Assembly: GCA_905235705.1 (NCBI GenBank)
Contig: CAJOML010000006.1
Span: forward strand, 1-32,295
DNA: 32,295 nt
Direction of reading: 5' to 3'
Origin: an uncultured Bacilli bacterium
Lineage (GTDB): Bacteria > Bacillota_I > Bacilli_A > RFN20 > CAG-826
A program made the position numbers and the translations under genes. Of the stretch, positions 9,057-18,473 are shown piece after piece. The notes beneath the pieces were generated by a model. The model ran no database searches, was not told the DNA's origin, and was given only the letters and a program-made list of their open reading frames with translations. Numbering within the stretch: position 1 is the first letter of the stretch; every line of letters begins with the position of its first letter.

Positions 9057-11681
9057 TCAATCCTTTGCCTCATACCATGAAGAACCGGCATTCCCTTCCA
9101 CTTGTAATTTAACGGGAAGAGAGATGGCGTGTTCCATGATTTCTTTGATTTTGGGGGTGATTTCTTCAAGTTCGCTTTCATCGACGGCAAAGAGAAGTTC
9201 GTCGTGGATTTGAAGGACCATTTTGGTTTTATAGTGGCCCTGTTTAAGGAAAGCGTCGACTTTGAGCATCGCGATTTTGATTAAGTCAGCGGCCGAACCT
9301 TGGACAGGGGCATTTAAGGCGGCGCGTCTTGCTGCTTCACGCTTAGCATAGTTGGGGTCATTGATATCGCGAAGATAACGACGACGTCCAAACATCGTTT
9401 CCACGTATCCCTTGGATTCGACTTCACGAATGATGTTTCCTAAGAAGGCGTCGATTTCTGGATAGGCGGCGTAGAAAGAACGGATGATGTTGCTTGCCTC
9501 TGTCGGGGTGGTGTTGATTTGATCGGCTAAGCCAAAGGGAGTGGTGCCATAGATGATGGCGAAGTTCACGGCTTTGGCCCTTCTTCTTAAATCGTGGGGA
9601 ACTTCTTCGTTTAAAGGGAGATGGAATATTGCTCTGGCGGTCTCGCTATGAACATCGTGGCCATTATTGAAGACGTCGATATATGTTTTGCAATTTGACA
9701 TTGCGGCAAGGATGCGAAGTTCGATTTGCGAATAGTCTAAAGATAATATTTTTGTATGCGCGTCAGGATAAAAGAAGGCTTGGCGGATAAGACGGCTTTC
9801 TTCATCGCGTGTCGATATATTTTGTAGATTCGGATTAGAAGAAGATAAACGTCCCGTGCTCGTTTGAGCTTGGTTGAAACAAGTGTGGATTTTGCCATCG
9901 CTTTGGATGTGAGGGGTTAATCCATCGATATAGGTGCTAACGAGTTTGGCGTATTTACGGTATTCGAGGATTTTAGAGACGATAGGATGCTTATTAACAA
10001 GCGACTTCAAGACCTCAACCGAAGTTGACATCGATTTGGAAGAAGCAAGTTGAAGACGGTTGAACAAAAGCTCGCCGACTTGTTTCGGGGAGGATACATT
10101 AAAGGAATATCCAGCCATCTCGATGATTTCTTTTTCAAGCGAATCCCTTTTTTGGCGGTAACTAGCTCCGATTTCCTCAAGTTTATCCTTATCAAGTGGG
10201 AAGCCTTCGCTTTCCATATCGGCCAAAACAAAGCAAAGAGGGAACTCGATTTGGTTATATAAATCAAGGCAACGTTCTTGGGAGAGCATCTCTGACGCTT
10301 TCTTTTTAAGGGCAAGCGCGTAATAAGACATCTTCCCGGTCGCTTCGACTTCCCCTGTATCAAATAAAGATAAGCCGTTAGAAGAAGGGGAAACATCGAC
10401 CCCGAAATTAGAATAGACCATCCGCCTATCGCCGCTTAAGGAGGAGTCGATAAGATAAGAGGCTAGCAATAAATCAAAGACGATCCCTTTGATCTCAATG
10501 CCGATTTTCCTTAGTCCGACAATGATAAGCTTAGCGTCGAGAACGTCTTTAGAAATGCTAGGATTTTCAAGGATTTCTTTAGCTTTTGCGTCTTTTTTGA
10601 GGTTTTCAAAGGAAATGTAGAAACTATTTTTGTTATCGGAAATCGATAGGCCTAACATGTCCTCGCTTTGGATTGAATCGCCATCGAAATCTAGGGCGAT
10701 ACCGATTTCTTTCTCTAGCGAGATTCCTTCAAATGAAGAGACCTCGGTTGGTTCAGGTGCTTTATTCTCGCCACCTTCTTTTTTCAAAGAGGAAGGAAGG
10801 CGAGACATAAATTGGCGGAGCTCATATTTTTTGCAGAATTCGGAAATGGCTTCGAAGTCGTAGCCTTGGTAAAGCAATTCATCTAAGCCAAAAGGTAATT
10901 CGACATCTAGTTTGATATGGGCTAAGGAATAACTTTGGCGTCCGAGTTCTTCGTTAGCGACGATGTTTTCGCCGACTTTGCCTTTGATGCGCCCGTCTTT
11001 GGCGGCGGCGATGATCGATTCGAAGTCGCCATATTCGGAAATCAGCTTGACGGCCCCTTTTTCGCCAACCCCGGGGATACCGGGAAGGTTATCCGAACTA
11101 TCCCCACGTAGACCTTTATAATCGATAATCTGAAGGGGGCTAAAGCCAAATTGCTCAACCATCGAAGCGGGGGTGATGGGGTTAATGTCGCTTAGCCCTT
11201 TTTTAATGAGGTTAACGGTGATTTTTTCATCGACGAGTTGAAGATAATCTTTGTCGGAAGTATAGACGGTGACTTCATACCCTGCCTTTGATCCCATCTT
11301 GGCGATGGTACCGCAGATGTCATCGGCTTCGACCCCATGGCTTTCATAATGAACGATATTTAAGGCGTCGAGGAATTCTCTTGAGATAGGGAATTGGGGG
11401 ATGAGGTCAGGGGGTGCTGGTTTACGGTTAGCCTTATATGCGGCGAATTCTTCTTTGCGGAAGGTTTGGGAGTCGGTATCGAAGCCGATGAAAAGGGATT
11501 CCCCGCCTTTGAAGCCTTGCATGATTTTCGAAAGCATATTGGCAAAAGCGAAGATGGCATTCGTCGGGGTGCCGTCTTTGGTGCGCATAATGGAAGAAGC
11601 ATCGCCATAACTAGTGGCAAAATAGGCCCGGAAAAGAAGGCTATTCCCGTCGATGATAATTAGTTTTTTCGTGTTTTCCAT
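9057..11681 (-). CDS. polA: DNA polymerase I
   Basis: DNA polymerase I carries out repair synthesis and Okazaki fragment maturation. The start is MENTKKLIIIDGNSLLFRAYF (874 residues); the longer track start reads back into dnaE, and this ATG has AGGAGA 7 bases upstream. Residues ~1-290 are the 5'-nuclease (FIGFDTDSQTFR, VEADDICGTIA, LRGDSSDNLPGIPGVGEKGA). The middle domain is a degenerate 3'-5' exonuclease: the DxE site is replaced by ALDFDGDS, so proofreading is probably absent, as in Bacillus PolA. The polymerase domain has LSLDYSQIELRILA, RRRAKAVNFAIIYG and LQIHDELLF. It lies 10 bases after dnaE and 2 bases before mutM-coaE, so the three form a replication and repair operon. Confidence 0.96.
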   Translation of the reverse strand: MENTKKLIIIDGNSLLFRAYFATSYGDASSIMRTKDGTPTNAIFAFANMLSKIMQGFKGGESLFIGFDTDSQTFRKEEFAAYKANRKPAPPDLIPQFPISREFLDALNIVHYESHGVEADDICGTIAKMGSKAGYEVTVYTSDKDYLQLVDEKITVNLIKKGLSDINPITPASMVEQFGFSPLQIIDYKGLRGDSSDNLPGIPGVGEKGAVKLISEYGDFESIIAAAKDGRIKGKVGENIVANEELGRQSYSLAHIKLDVELPFGLDELLYQGYDFEAISEFCKKYELRQFMSRLPSSLKKEGGENKAPEPTEVSSFEGISLEKEIGIALDFDGDSIQSEDMLGLSISDNKNSFYISFENLKKDAKAKEILENPSISKDVLDAKLIIVGLRKIGIEIKGIVFDLLLASYLIDSSLSGDRRMVYSNFGVDVSPSSNGLSLFDTGEVEATGKMSYYALALKKKASEMLSQERCLDLYNQIEFPLCFVLADMESEGFPLDKDKLEEIGASYRQKRDSLEKEIIEMAGYSFNVSSPKQVGELLFNRLQLASSKSMSTSVEVLKSLVNKHPIVSKILEYRKYAKLVSTYIDGLTPHIQSDGKIHTCFNQAQTSTGRLSSSNPNLQNISTRDEESRLIRQAFFYPDAHTKILSLDYSQIELRILAAMSNCKTYIDVFNNGHDVHSETARAIFHLPLNEEVPHDLRRRAKAVNFAIIYGTTPFGLADQINTTPTEASNIIRSFYAAYPEIDAFLGNIIREVESKGYVETMFGRRRYLRDINDPNYAKREAARRAALNAPVQGSAADLIKIAMLKVDAFLKQGHYKTKMVLQIHDELLFAVDESELEEITPKIKEIMEHAISLPVKLQVEGNAGSSWYEAKD

Positions 11682-11691
11682 GGGTCTTCTC

Positions 11692-14600
11692 CTATAAGGC
11701 GGCAATATTAGAACCGACGATGCTTTCGCGGCCTTTGAAATAGTCTTTTTTGGCAAGCAAGGTAATCGCGTTACCTTCTTTTAGAAGGGGATAAGCTTTT
11801 GAATAATCCGAGGCGAACAAGGTTAATTCCAGTTCGGAGTCGTCATCATAAATCGTAAGGAAGGCCATCTTAGCCCCGCTTTTGGTGATGATGGTTTTCA
11901 CCGAGGACACGATGCCGCAGATATATAAGGGGTAACGTGAATTTAAGAAGGTGGTAATAGAGGCAAGCTTTTTGGCTTTGATTTCTTCTTTCCGGCTTTC
12001 TAAGGGTGAGCCTGACACCATCATGCCGAGAACTTCTTTTTCGGCAAGGAGATCGCCCATGCGGTTTTCTTCGATGGAGATAATCTCGGGCTTGGCAAAG
12101 CCTAAATCCAAAGCGATGGTCTCACCGTTTTCGCCAACGAAATTGGTCGCATAATCCAAAGCCGAAGAAGAGGCAAGACGTAAACTCCCGCGTCCTGGAT
12201 AAATGTTATCGAAGCATCCGGCATCGATTAATTTGGTGAGGCTAGATTGATTGAGCCCATGCTTTTTTGTGCGTAAGGCAAAATCAAAGATATCCCCATA
12301 AGGGCCATTTAGGCTACGTTCTTCGACGATTCCTTTGGCTAAAGCAAAGGGAAGGCCCTTGATGGCGGTGAAGGGGAAGATGATCGCGCCTTTTTTAGGA
12401 AGGAAGGCAATACTTGCTTCGTTGATGTAGGGAACTTCGAATTTAAGCCCGCTGCGTTTAATCTCGGAGACCATGGCCGGGAATTTATGGTCGTTAGTGG
12501 CGGTGCCGTCTAAGATAGCGCAATAGAATTCTTGCGGATAATAGCATTTAAGATAAGCCATCTGGCAAGTTAACATGCCATAGGCAAGGGCGTGGGATTT
12601 ATTAAAGCCGTAATTGGCGAATTTTTCGATCAAATCAAAGACCTCGGTGGCCTTATCTTTGGAGGTTCCATGATCGATGCAGCCTTGGATGAATTCTTCT
12701 TTTAGCGAAAGCAGCTTATCGGTGTTTTTCTTGCTGATGGCACGACGGAACAAATCGGCCTGCCCAAGGCTAAATCCGGCGAGTTTGCAGACAATTTGCA
12801 TGATTTGCTCTTGGTAAATGATGATGCCATAGGTCGAAGAAAGTATCTCTTCAAGGGCGGGATGAGGATAGGAAATGGCTTCTCTTCCTTGCTTCCTTCT
12901 TCCATAAGAGGGAATGTTTTCCATCGGTCCAGGGCGGAACAAAGCGATGATGGCGACGACATCTTCGAAAGTGGTGGGTTTGACCTCGGCAATCGCCCGG
13001 TTCATACCAGGGCTTTCCAACTGGAATAAACCCATCGTTTTGTTTTCACCGATCAATGAGATGGCCTTTGGGTCATCATAAGGAATCTCTTGATAATCCA
13101 AATGGATGCCACGGAGTTTCGCCACCAACTGGAGGCAACGTTCCACGATGCTGAGGTTGCGTAGACCGAGGATATCCATTTTCAGGAAGCCTTGCTCTTC
13201 AAGATAATTCATTTCAAAAGCCGCGACTGACCCATTGACGGGATCGCGGAATACGGGAATTGAGGAAGACAAAGGCGAATCGTTTAAAACGATGCCGGCG
13301 GCATGGAGCCCGCTTTGGCGGGGAAGCCCTTCGATTTTAGAAGCGAGGGAAACGATCTCTAAATAATAAGGGTCGCTATCGACGATTTGGCGGAAGGCGG
13401 GGTTGCTGACATAGTTCTTTCGCAAATCGTTGTTGCGTACCTCGATGTTTTTAGCCAAGACATCGATGTCATGAGGTGGATAATCAAAGACACGGCCGAT
13501 ATCACGTAAGGAAGCTTTCGCACCTAGGGTTTGCATGGTGATGATATGGCCAACGTGGTCAACGCCATATTTATCGATGAGATAAGTGACGACTTGGTCG
13601 CGTTTGGTGTCGGAAAAATCAACGTCGATATCCGGCATCGAAAGTCTCATTGGATTGAGGAAGCGCTCGAAAAGAAGATCGTATTTGATGGGATCGGGAC
13701 GGACGATATCAAGGGCATATGAAACCAGTGATCCAGCCCCTGAGCCTCTACCTGGGCCTACCATGACGCCATGGGTTTTGGCAAAGCCGACATAATCGGC
13801 GACAAGGAGGAAATAAGAGTCATATCCCATTTGGTGGATAACGCCTAATTCATATTCGAGACGGTTACGGTAAGTGTCATTAAAATCGGGATTCTTTTTG
13901 GCTAGCCCCTCATAAGCTTTTTTCCGAAGATAGGTTTCAGGCGTTTCTCCTTCAGGCACGGGGAAAGAAAGAAGGCCGCCCCTTTTCTTGAGGAATTCGA
14001 AAGAAGAAGTGGAAGAGATTAAGGCCTCGCATTCATGGAGTTCTTCCCTAAGGTAGAATCCATTGATTTCTTCTTCGCTAGGCCAATAGGAATATCCGTT
14101 GGCTTTTTTCTCCGTGAGTTTTGAATCTTCAGCGATTGCCCTAACGATGCGAAGGGTAATCTCATCTTCCATTTTTTCATAACGGACAAAGGGGAAGGCG
14201 ATGAGGGGGTAAGGATATTTATTTGCGAATTCACGAATGGCTTTCACTAAAGGCGAATAAGGCTGACCAAAAGGAAGGCCGATCCTAAAATCGGGGAGGC
14301 GTTTGGAGAATTTAGCAAGTTCAGCGGCGATTTGTCCTTCTTGCAAAGGCAAAGTAAATAAGGGGCTTTGGTCAGGATGATAGACGAAGCATAAACCCTC
14401 TTTATCGAAAATATTCTCCCACGTCAATTTCCCTTCGGAATCAAGGGCAACGATTTGAAGGAGGTTCTTATAGCCTTCTTCGGATTTGACGAAAAGAGAA
14501 AACCCGTGATTCTCGATTTCGCTATCATAGCCAAAGACCGGATGCATGCCCTCTTGCATGCAAAAGTGATATAGGGTGGGATAGCCCGAAATGGATTTAT

Positions 14601-14721
14601 AGTCGCAAAAACAAAGATATTTGACCCCTTCGGCTTTGGCTTTGCGAAAGATCTTGCCAAGGGGAAAACCGCTGCGCAGGAAACTAAAGCCGGAATAAAG
14701 ATGAAGCGGGGCGAAATCCAT
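11692..14721 (-). CDS. dnaE: DNA polymerase III alpha subunit, DnaE type
   Basis: This C-family DNA polymerase extends primers on the lagging strand in Firmicutes that also have PolC. It has 1009 residues, shorter than Bacillus DnaE (~1115). The N-terminal PHP domain appears degenerate: HLYSGFSFLRS is followed by LCFCDYKS where active PHP domains have a TDHG-type motif. The polymerase core has GVMVGPGRGSGAGSLVSY, the catalytic MPDIDVDFSD, GLHAAGIVL, and YGIIIYQEQIMQI. A helix-hairpin-helix region and a C-terminal OB fold (YICGIVSSVK...DDDSELELTLFASDY) follow. I start at the ATG giving MDFAPLHL rather than the track's GTG at 14742, because that GTG lies upstream of a perfect -10 box that sits 6 bases before the ATG. 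polA follows by 10 bases. Confidence 0.95.
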   Translation of the reverse strand: MDFAPLHLYSGFSFLRSGFPLGKIFRKAKAEGVKYLCFCDYKSISGYPTLYHFCMQEGMHPVFGYDSEIENHGFSLFVKSEEGYKNLLQIVALDSEGKLTWENIFDKEGLCFVYHPDQSPLFTLPLQEGQIAAELAKFSKRLPDFRIGLPFGQPYSPLVKAIREFANKYPYPLIAFPFVRYEKMEDEITLRIVRAIAEDSKLTEKKANGYSYWPSEEEINGFYLREELHECEALISSTSSFEFLKKRGGLLSFPVPEGETPETYLRKKAYEGLAKKNPDFNDTYRNRLEYELGVIHQMGYDSYFLLVADYVGFAKTHGVMVGPGRGSGAGSLVSYALDIVRPDPIKYDLLFERFLNPMRLSMPDIDVDFSDTKRDQVVTYLIDKYGVDHVGHIITMQTLGAKASLRDIGRVFDYPPHDIDVLAKNIEVRNNDLRKNYVSNPAFRQIVDSDPYYLEIVSLASKIEGLPRQSGLHAAGIVLNDSPLSSSIPVFRDPVNGSVAAFEMNYLEEQGFLKMDILGLRNLSIVERCLQLVAKLRGIHLDYQEIPYDDPKAISLIGENKTMGLFQLESPGMNRAIAEVKPTTFEDVVAIIALFRPGPMENIPSYGRRKQGREAISYPHPALEEILSSTYGIIIYQEQIMQIVCKLAGFSLGQADLFRRAISKKNTDKLLSLKEEFIQGCIDHGTSKDKATEVFDLIEKFANYGFNKSHALAYGMLTCQMAYLKCYYPQEFYCAILDGTATNDHKFPAMVSEIKRSGLKFEVPYINEASIAFLPKKGAIIFPFTAIKGLPFALAKGIVEERSLNGPYGDIFDFALRTKKHGLNQSSLTKLIDAGCFDNIYPGRGSLRLASSSALDYATNFVGENGETIALDLGFAKPEIISIEENRMGDLLAEKEVLGMMVSGSPLESRKEEIKAKKLASITTFLNSRYPLYICGIVSSVKTIITKSGAKMAFLTIYDDDSELELTLFASDYSKAYPLLKEGNAITLLAKKDYFKGRESIVGSNIAAL

Positions 14722-14727
14722 GCCCTT

Positions 14728-14733
14728 ATTATA
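14728..14733 (-). promoter_or_regulatory. -10 box of dnaE, placed for a leaderless start
   Basis: Read on the minus strand, TATAAT lies 6 bases (AAGGGC) before the dnaE ATG. The start point would fall on or next to the A of ATG, and no usable ribosome site fits. The -35 position falls in the T-run of the upstream nrnA terminator (TTTTTG at 16-bp spacing). Confidence 0.5.
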
Positions 14734-14750
14734 CAGGCGCACGAATAAAC

Positions 14751-14782
14751 AAAAAATCCCAACTCCATAAAAAGTTGGGATT
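14751..14782 (-). terminator. Rho-independent terminator of ackA-nrnA
   Basis: On the minus strand there is a perfect 10-bp stem, AATCCCAACT/AGTTGGGATT, with an 8-base loop and a following T-run, just after the nrnA stop. It also insulates the dnaE promoter immediately downstream. Confidence 0.92.
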
Positions 14783-14787
14783 GATGA

Positions 14788-15801
14788 CTAATTATCTTCG
14801 ACGAACAAGGCGTCTAAGTCAGCGATGAATTTATCCAAATCGGCGATGTCGACGATTTTGGCCCCGCTAGCTTGGGCATGGCCTCCGCCTTCCCATTTAT
14901 TGGCGACACCGGAGATATCCTTCCTCTTGCTGCGGATAGAGACGCGCCAACAATAATCTTTGGGGTTAGGATCCTCGGTAATCGAGCACCAGGCGTTGAT
15001 GCCTTTGATGTTGGAGAAGAGATTGACGTTCTCTTTTCCAAGTTCGGGCGTGATATGGAGTTCCTCTTGGACTTCTTTTGGAAGCAAGTAATAGGCGACG
15101 CCATGGGGCGAAACATGGAAATGAGAGAGGACGTAGGCTTGATTCTGAAGCGAATTGATGGTCTTCTCATACATCGTGAGATAGATGGCGGAGATATCAA
15201 TGCCAGTGGCAAGAAGGGCTTGAGCGATGGCAAAGGTGTGCGGGGAAGTGGAAGAGAACATAAACCTTCCTGAATCGCCAACTAAGGCAATGTAGAAGTG
15301 ACGTGCCGCTTCTTTTGAGATTCTCATGCCTTTGAAATGGAGCAAGGCATCAACGACAACTTCGCTTGCCGCCGCCGCATCGATATCGCAGATGGTGAGC
15401 TCGGGTGCGGCGATTTCGGCTTTGCAGGGGTGGTGGTCGAATTTGATGATGGCGCTAGCTTTTTCAAAGCGCGGATCGGCAATGCGACTTGCATCGCCTA
15501 CGTCGACAACGATGGCGAGGAATTTATTCTCGTTGAACCATTCTTCGCTTAGTTTCTCCGTTTCGGGGAATAACCTAGGGGTGAAGGAAACATGATCATC
15601 TCCCACAAAGTGGACTTCTTTTTCGGGGAAATTATCCTTAAGAAATTGGACCACACCCATTTGCGTTCCCATCGCATCGAAGTCGGGTTTGAGGTGGCGG
15701 AAAACAACGATTTTGTCGTACGCTTTGATGGTTTTGAAAGCGGCTTTATATTGCTTAGAAAACCTTTTGCCGTATTCCTTGACTTGCTTAGATAGCGCCA
15801 T
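14788..15801 (-). CDS. nrnA: DHH/DHHA1 phosphoesterase, NrnA-like oligoribonuclease / pAp phosphatase
   Basis: This DHH-superfamily phosphodiesterase probably degrades nano-RNAs and dephosphorylates 3'-phosphoadenosine 5'-phosphate in the cytoplasm. Motifs in order: HLKPDFDAMG (usual form HxNPDGDAxG, so one unusual Phe), VVDVGDASRIAD, the DHH motif IIKFDHHP, ALVGDSGRF, and the C-terminal DHHA1 signature EGGGHAQASGA. The start giving MALSKQVKEYG is chosen (337 residues): it overlaps the end of ackA by 14 bases, with AGAGGA inside ackA as the ribosome site. The overlap implies coupled translation with ackA. A perfect terminator follows. The orthologue lies in the same broad neighbourhood in Bacillus, which supports the assignment. 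Confidence 0.9.
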   Translation of the reverse strand: MALSKQVKEYGKRFSKQYKAAFKTIKAYDKIVVFRHLKPDFDAMGTQMGVVQFLKDNFPEKEVHFVGDDHVSFTPRLFPETEKLSEEWFNENKFLAIVVDVGDASRIADPRFEKASAIIKFDHHPCKAEIAAPELTICDIDAAAASEVVVDALLHFKGMRISKEAARHFYIALVGDSGRFMFSSTSPHTFAIAQALLATGIDISAIYLTMYEKTINSLQNQAYVLSHFHVSPHGVAYYLLPKEVQEELHITPELGKENVNLFSNIKGINAWCSITEDPNPKDYCWRVSIRSKRKDISGVANKWEGGGHAQASGAKIVDIADLDKFIADLDALFVEDN

Positions 15802-16996
15802 TGGTGATCCTCTTGTAGCAGTCACGGGCAATCATGACTTCTTCATCGGTGGGGATAACGACGACTTTGATCTTGGAATCGGGGGTGGAAAGAATTTCTT
15901 CGCGGCCTCTTACTTTGGCATTGAGTTCGTAATCAATCTTTAAGCCAAGGGCTTCTTGGACATCTTCGAGGATGGCTTTGCGGAAGTAGGCGGAATTCTC
16001 GCCGATACCAGCGGAGAAGATGATTAAATCGATGCCACCGAGACGGACATAATATTGACCGATGAAATCAGCGACACGTCTAGCGAAAAGTTTGGACGTA
16101 AGAATGGCACGCTTGTTGCCTTTTTCGGCGGCCTCTTCAACGTCACGGGTATCATTGGAGATGCCAGAGACACCAAGCAATCCGGATTTCTTGTTGAAGA
16201 TATCATACATTTCGTGGACGTCTTTGCCGGTGCAGGTGCAAAGGTAATCCATGACGGAGGGGTCGAGGTCGCCAGTGCGGGTGCCCATCATGACCCCGCC
16301 TAGCGGAGTAAGACCCATGGTGGTGGCGACGCATTTGCCATCGCGGATGGCGCATAAGGAAGCGCCAGAGCCGATATGGCAAGAAAGGATGCGGCTTCCT
16401 TCGGCTTTGCCACCGAAATAATGCTCGATGGCGAGGTTGGCGAGGTAATTATGGGAAGTGCCGTGAGCCCCATAACGACGGCAATCATATTTTTCGCTCA
16501 TCTCATAAGGAATGGGATAGAGGTAATCTTCGGGTTCCATGGTTTGATGGAAGGAAGTATCGAAGACGGCGATGGCCGGAACTTCAGGAAGGGCGGCTTT
16601 GAAGGCTTTCCAACCGGTGATATGGGCTGGTGCATGAAGCGGATCAAGCGGGGTCATGGATTCGATCAAATCGGCATTGTGCTGATCGAACTCGGCGGAT
16701 TTAGAGAAGTATTTGCCGCCTTGGACAACGCGGTGACCGACGCATTCGATTTCATCTAAGGATTTGATGATGCCATATTTGATAAGGGCTTCGAGGACGA
16801 GCTCGACACCACGGGAATGGTCAAGGATAGGTTGGGTGATTTTAATGTTCTCGCTGCCGAATTTGATGCCAAAGATCCCATCTTCGTGGCCGATGCGTTC
16901 GACATTGCCTGAGCAAAGGACCTTTTCCTCGGGCATTTCATAAAGTTTGTACTTGAGGGAAGAACTCCCGGCGTTGACCGCCATGACTTTTGCCAT
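15788..16996 (-). CDS. ackA: Acetate kinase
   Basis: Acetate kinase converts acetyl phosphate and ADP to acetate and ATP, the energy-yielding end of mixed-acid fermentation. At 402 residues it has the usual length. Diagnostic motifs are VMAVNAGSSSLKYKLY at the N-terminus, VGHRVVQGG, VFDTSFHQTM, the RRYGAHGTSH signature, CHIGSGASLCAI, GVMMGTRTGDLDPSV and IFSAGIGENS. The ribosome site AAGGAG stands about 9 bases before the ATG. It is the first gene of a two-gene unit with nrnA. No pta is in the window, so acetyl phosphate formation is encoded elsewhere. Confidence 0.97.
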   Translation of the reverse strand: MAKVMAVNAGSSSLKYKLYEMPEEKVLCSGNVERIGHEDGIFGIKFGSENIKITQPILDHSRGVELVLEALIKYGIIKSLDEIECVGHRVVQGGKYFSKSAEFDQHNADLIESMTPLDPLHAPAHITGWKAFKAALPEVPAIAVFDTSFHQTMEPEDYLYPIPYEMSEKYDCRRYGAHGTSHNYLANLAIEHYFGGKAEGSRILSCHIGSGASLCAIRDGKCVATTMGLTPLGGVMMGTRTGDLDPSVMDYLCTCTGKDVHEMYDIFNKKSGLLGVSGISNDTRDVEEAAEKGNKRAILTSKLFARRVADFIGQYYVRLGGIDLIIFSAGIGENSAYFRKAILEDVQEALGLKIDYELNAKVRGREEILSTPDSKIKVVVIPTDEEVMIARDCYKRITNGAI

Positions 16997-17126
16997 AATA
17001 TATCTCCTTATTTGGTAACGGGCTTAGTATAAACCCTTTTTTCTTCGATTTCCTTAAAAAGGAATGAGATTATTTCCCCTCACCCATGATTTGTTCTAAA
17101 ATAAGATAAATTAAAGGAGACCACCC
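16997..17126. promoter_or_regulatory. Divergent ackA / hydrolase promoter region with a small palindrome
   Basis: For ackA (minus strand) a TATACT box is seen at 17026-17031; for the hydrolase (plus strand) a TAAAAT box is seen at 17097-17102. Neither has a good -35. Between them is the perfect palindrome TTCCTTAAAAAGGAA (17050-17064, 6-bp arms), a possible operator. The hydrolase has a clear ribosome site, AAAGGAGA. Confidence 0.35.
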
Positions 17127-18029
17127 ATGTCTGAGATTTTTAACGTAGAAATTACCGGCGGCATCGTTTTAAAAGGCCGCAAGTGGATTGCCAAAGACGC
17201 CAAAGCCAATCTTTCATTCATTACCGGGATGGAGGAACATGCTGCCCGTTATGAACGTTTTGGGCAGTTTTTAAATGAGAATGGCGTCAACCTTTTCGTC
17301 CTCGATCATTTTGGTCAAGGCTTAAACGTTGAAGACCCGAAAGACCTGCAAAAGTGGCCTAAAAACGCCTTTGCAATGACAATCGAAGCAATGGAAAAGG
17401 AGCGTCAGCTTGCTGCCTCCAATGGTCTTCCGACGGTTGTTGGCGGACATTCGATGGGCTCTTTTATGACGCAAGCTTATATTGAGACTTATCCTAATCC
17501 TGACCAAAAAGTCATCATCATGGGTTCTAACGGCGGTCAAGCCGGCTTAATGGGATTGGCCTTTATGATTTCTTCGATGATTGTCCATAAATCAAACTGG
17601 GATAAACCGAATAAGACGATGCATAATCTTGGCCTTGCCCCTTATGCCAAAGCCATCAAAGATAGGAAGACCGATTTGGATTGGCTTTCTTATAACGAAG
17701 AAAACGTCAAAATTTATGCCGCCGATCCTTATTGCGGCGTCATGAATACCGGTGGCTTCTGGAAAGAATTCACCCGCGGGATGAAAGAAATCTGGAAAAA
17801 GAAGAATATGAGACGAGTCGAACCTTCTTCCCATATCCTTATCGTTTCCGGCCAAGATGACCCCGTAGGTCAAATGGGCAAAGGCGTACGTTGGCTCGAA
17901 GAAGCTTATAAGAAAGTCGGCGTCAAAGACGTTAGAGCCAATCTCTATCCCCATATGCGTCATGAAATCCTTAATGAGAAAGAACATGACATCGTCGACA
18001 AAGACCTCCTTGCATTTATTTTGAAATAA
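17127..18029 (+). CDS. Alpha/beta hydrolase, serine aminopeptidase S33 / monoacylglycerol lipase-like
   Basis: This 300-residue cytoplasmic alpha/beta-hydrolase shows the Hydrolase_4 pattern shared by monoacylglycerol lipases and lysophospholipases. It has GMEEHAARYERF, LDHFGQG (family DHRGHG) near residues 60-65, and the nucleophile elbow GGHSMGS with Ser109. The other triad members are the Asp in SGQDDPVG and the His in MRHEILNE near the C-terminus. No signal peptide is present. The likely role is hydrolysis of lysolipid or monoacylglycerol esters, but the substrate is not fixed by sequence. A three-TM protein follows after 5 bases and is probably co-transcribed. Confidence 0.85.
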   Translation: MSEIFNVEITGGIVLKGRKWIAKDAKANLSFITGMEEHAARYERFGQFLNENGVNLFVLDHFGQGLNVEDPKDLQKWPKNAFAMTIEAMEKERQLAASNGLPTVVGGHSMGSFMTQAYIETYPNPDQKVIIMGSNGGQAGLMGLAFMISSMIVHKSNWDKPNKTMHNLGLAPYAKAIKDRKTDLDWLSYNEENVKIYAADPYCGVMNTGGFWKEFTRGMKEIWKKKNMRRVEPSSHILIVSGQDDPVGQMGKGVRWLEEAYKKVGVKDVRANLYPHMRHEILNEKEHDIVDKDLLAFILK

Positions 18030-18034
18030 AAACT

Positions 18035-18433
18035 ATGAAAAAAGCCGTCCGTATTGTTTCCATCGTCATGATCCCCGTTTTGGTCATCACCTTTTTAAGT
18101 CTCTTATTCGCTAGCGTCATTATTTTGAATGCTGACCCAAGCCAGGTTGAAGGTTCTACAAGGAAACCTATAGCGGCCGAAGAAGTGAGACTTGTTTTGA
18201 CCATGACTGCCACGATTTTGTTGACTACCGCGGTTTCCTTTATTCCGGGCATAGTGCTAGATATCGTTATCCTAAGTCGGAACGAAAAAGACCTCGATGT
18301 CCCCGAAAACGGGCATAGCATTGGACTTTCCGTCCCTGCCATCATCTTTGGCGCCATTCCAACAGGTATCCTATATATCATTCGCAATAACGTTGCCAGA
18401 AACGCCGCTAAGATTGATAAGCAAAGCGAATAG
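18035..18433 (+). CDS. Small three-helix membrane protein of unknown function
   Basis: This 132-residue protein is not recognised. It has a hydrophobic N-terminal segment (~7-30), a second (~53-78, LTMTATILLTTAVSFIPGIVLDIVIL) and a third (~95-115), joined by polar loops, with a charged C-terminal tail. It begins 5 bases after the hydrolase stop with no ribosome site of its own, so translation is probably coupled. Its product may anchor or serve the neighbouring lipase-like enzyme at the membrane; that is only a guess from adjacency. Confidence 0.7.
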   Translation: MKKAVRIVSIVMIPVLVITFLSLLFASVIILNADPSQVEGSTRKPIAAEEVRLVLTMTATILLTTAVSFIPGIVLDIVILSRNEKDLDVPENGHSIGLSVPAIIFGAIPTGILYIIRNNVARNAAKIDKQSE

Positions 18434-18436
18434 GGA

Positions 18437-18465
18437 TTGGATTTCTACCGATTTACCGATAGAAT
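18437..18465 (+). promoter_or_regulatory. rex promoter, placed for a leaderless start
   Basis: TTGGAT, a 17-bp spacer and TAGAAT lie 8 bases before the rex ATG. No Shine-Dalgarno sequence is present in AATCTCAT. This is the best-formed example of the leaderless arrangement in the window. Confidence 0.65.
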
Positions 18466-18473
18466 AATCTCAT

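Noticed and set aside
14722-14742. Upstream GTG start of dnaE in the ORF track
   Set aside because: It would place the TATAAT promoter box inside the coding region and adds residues (RLYNKG) before the natural MDFAPLHL start.
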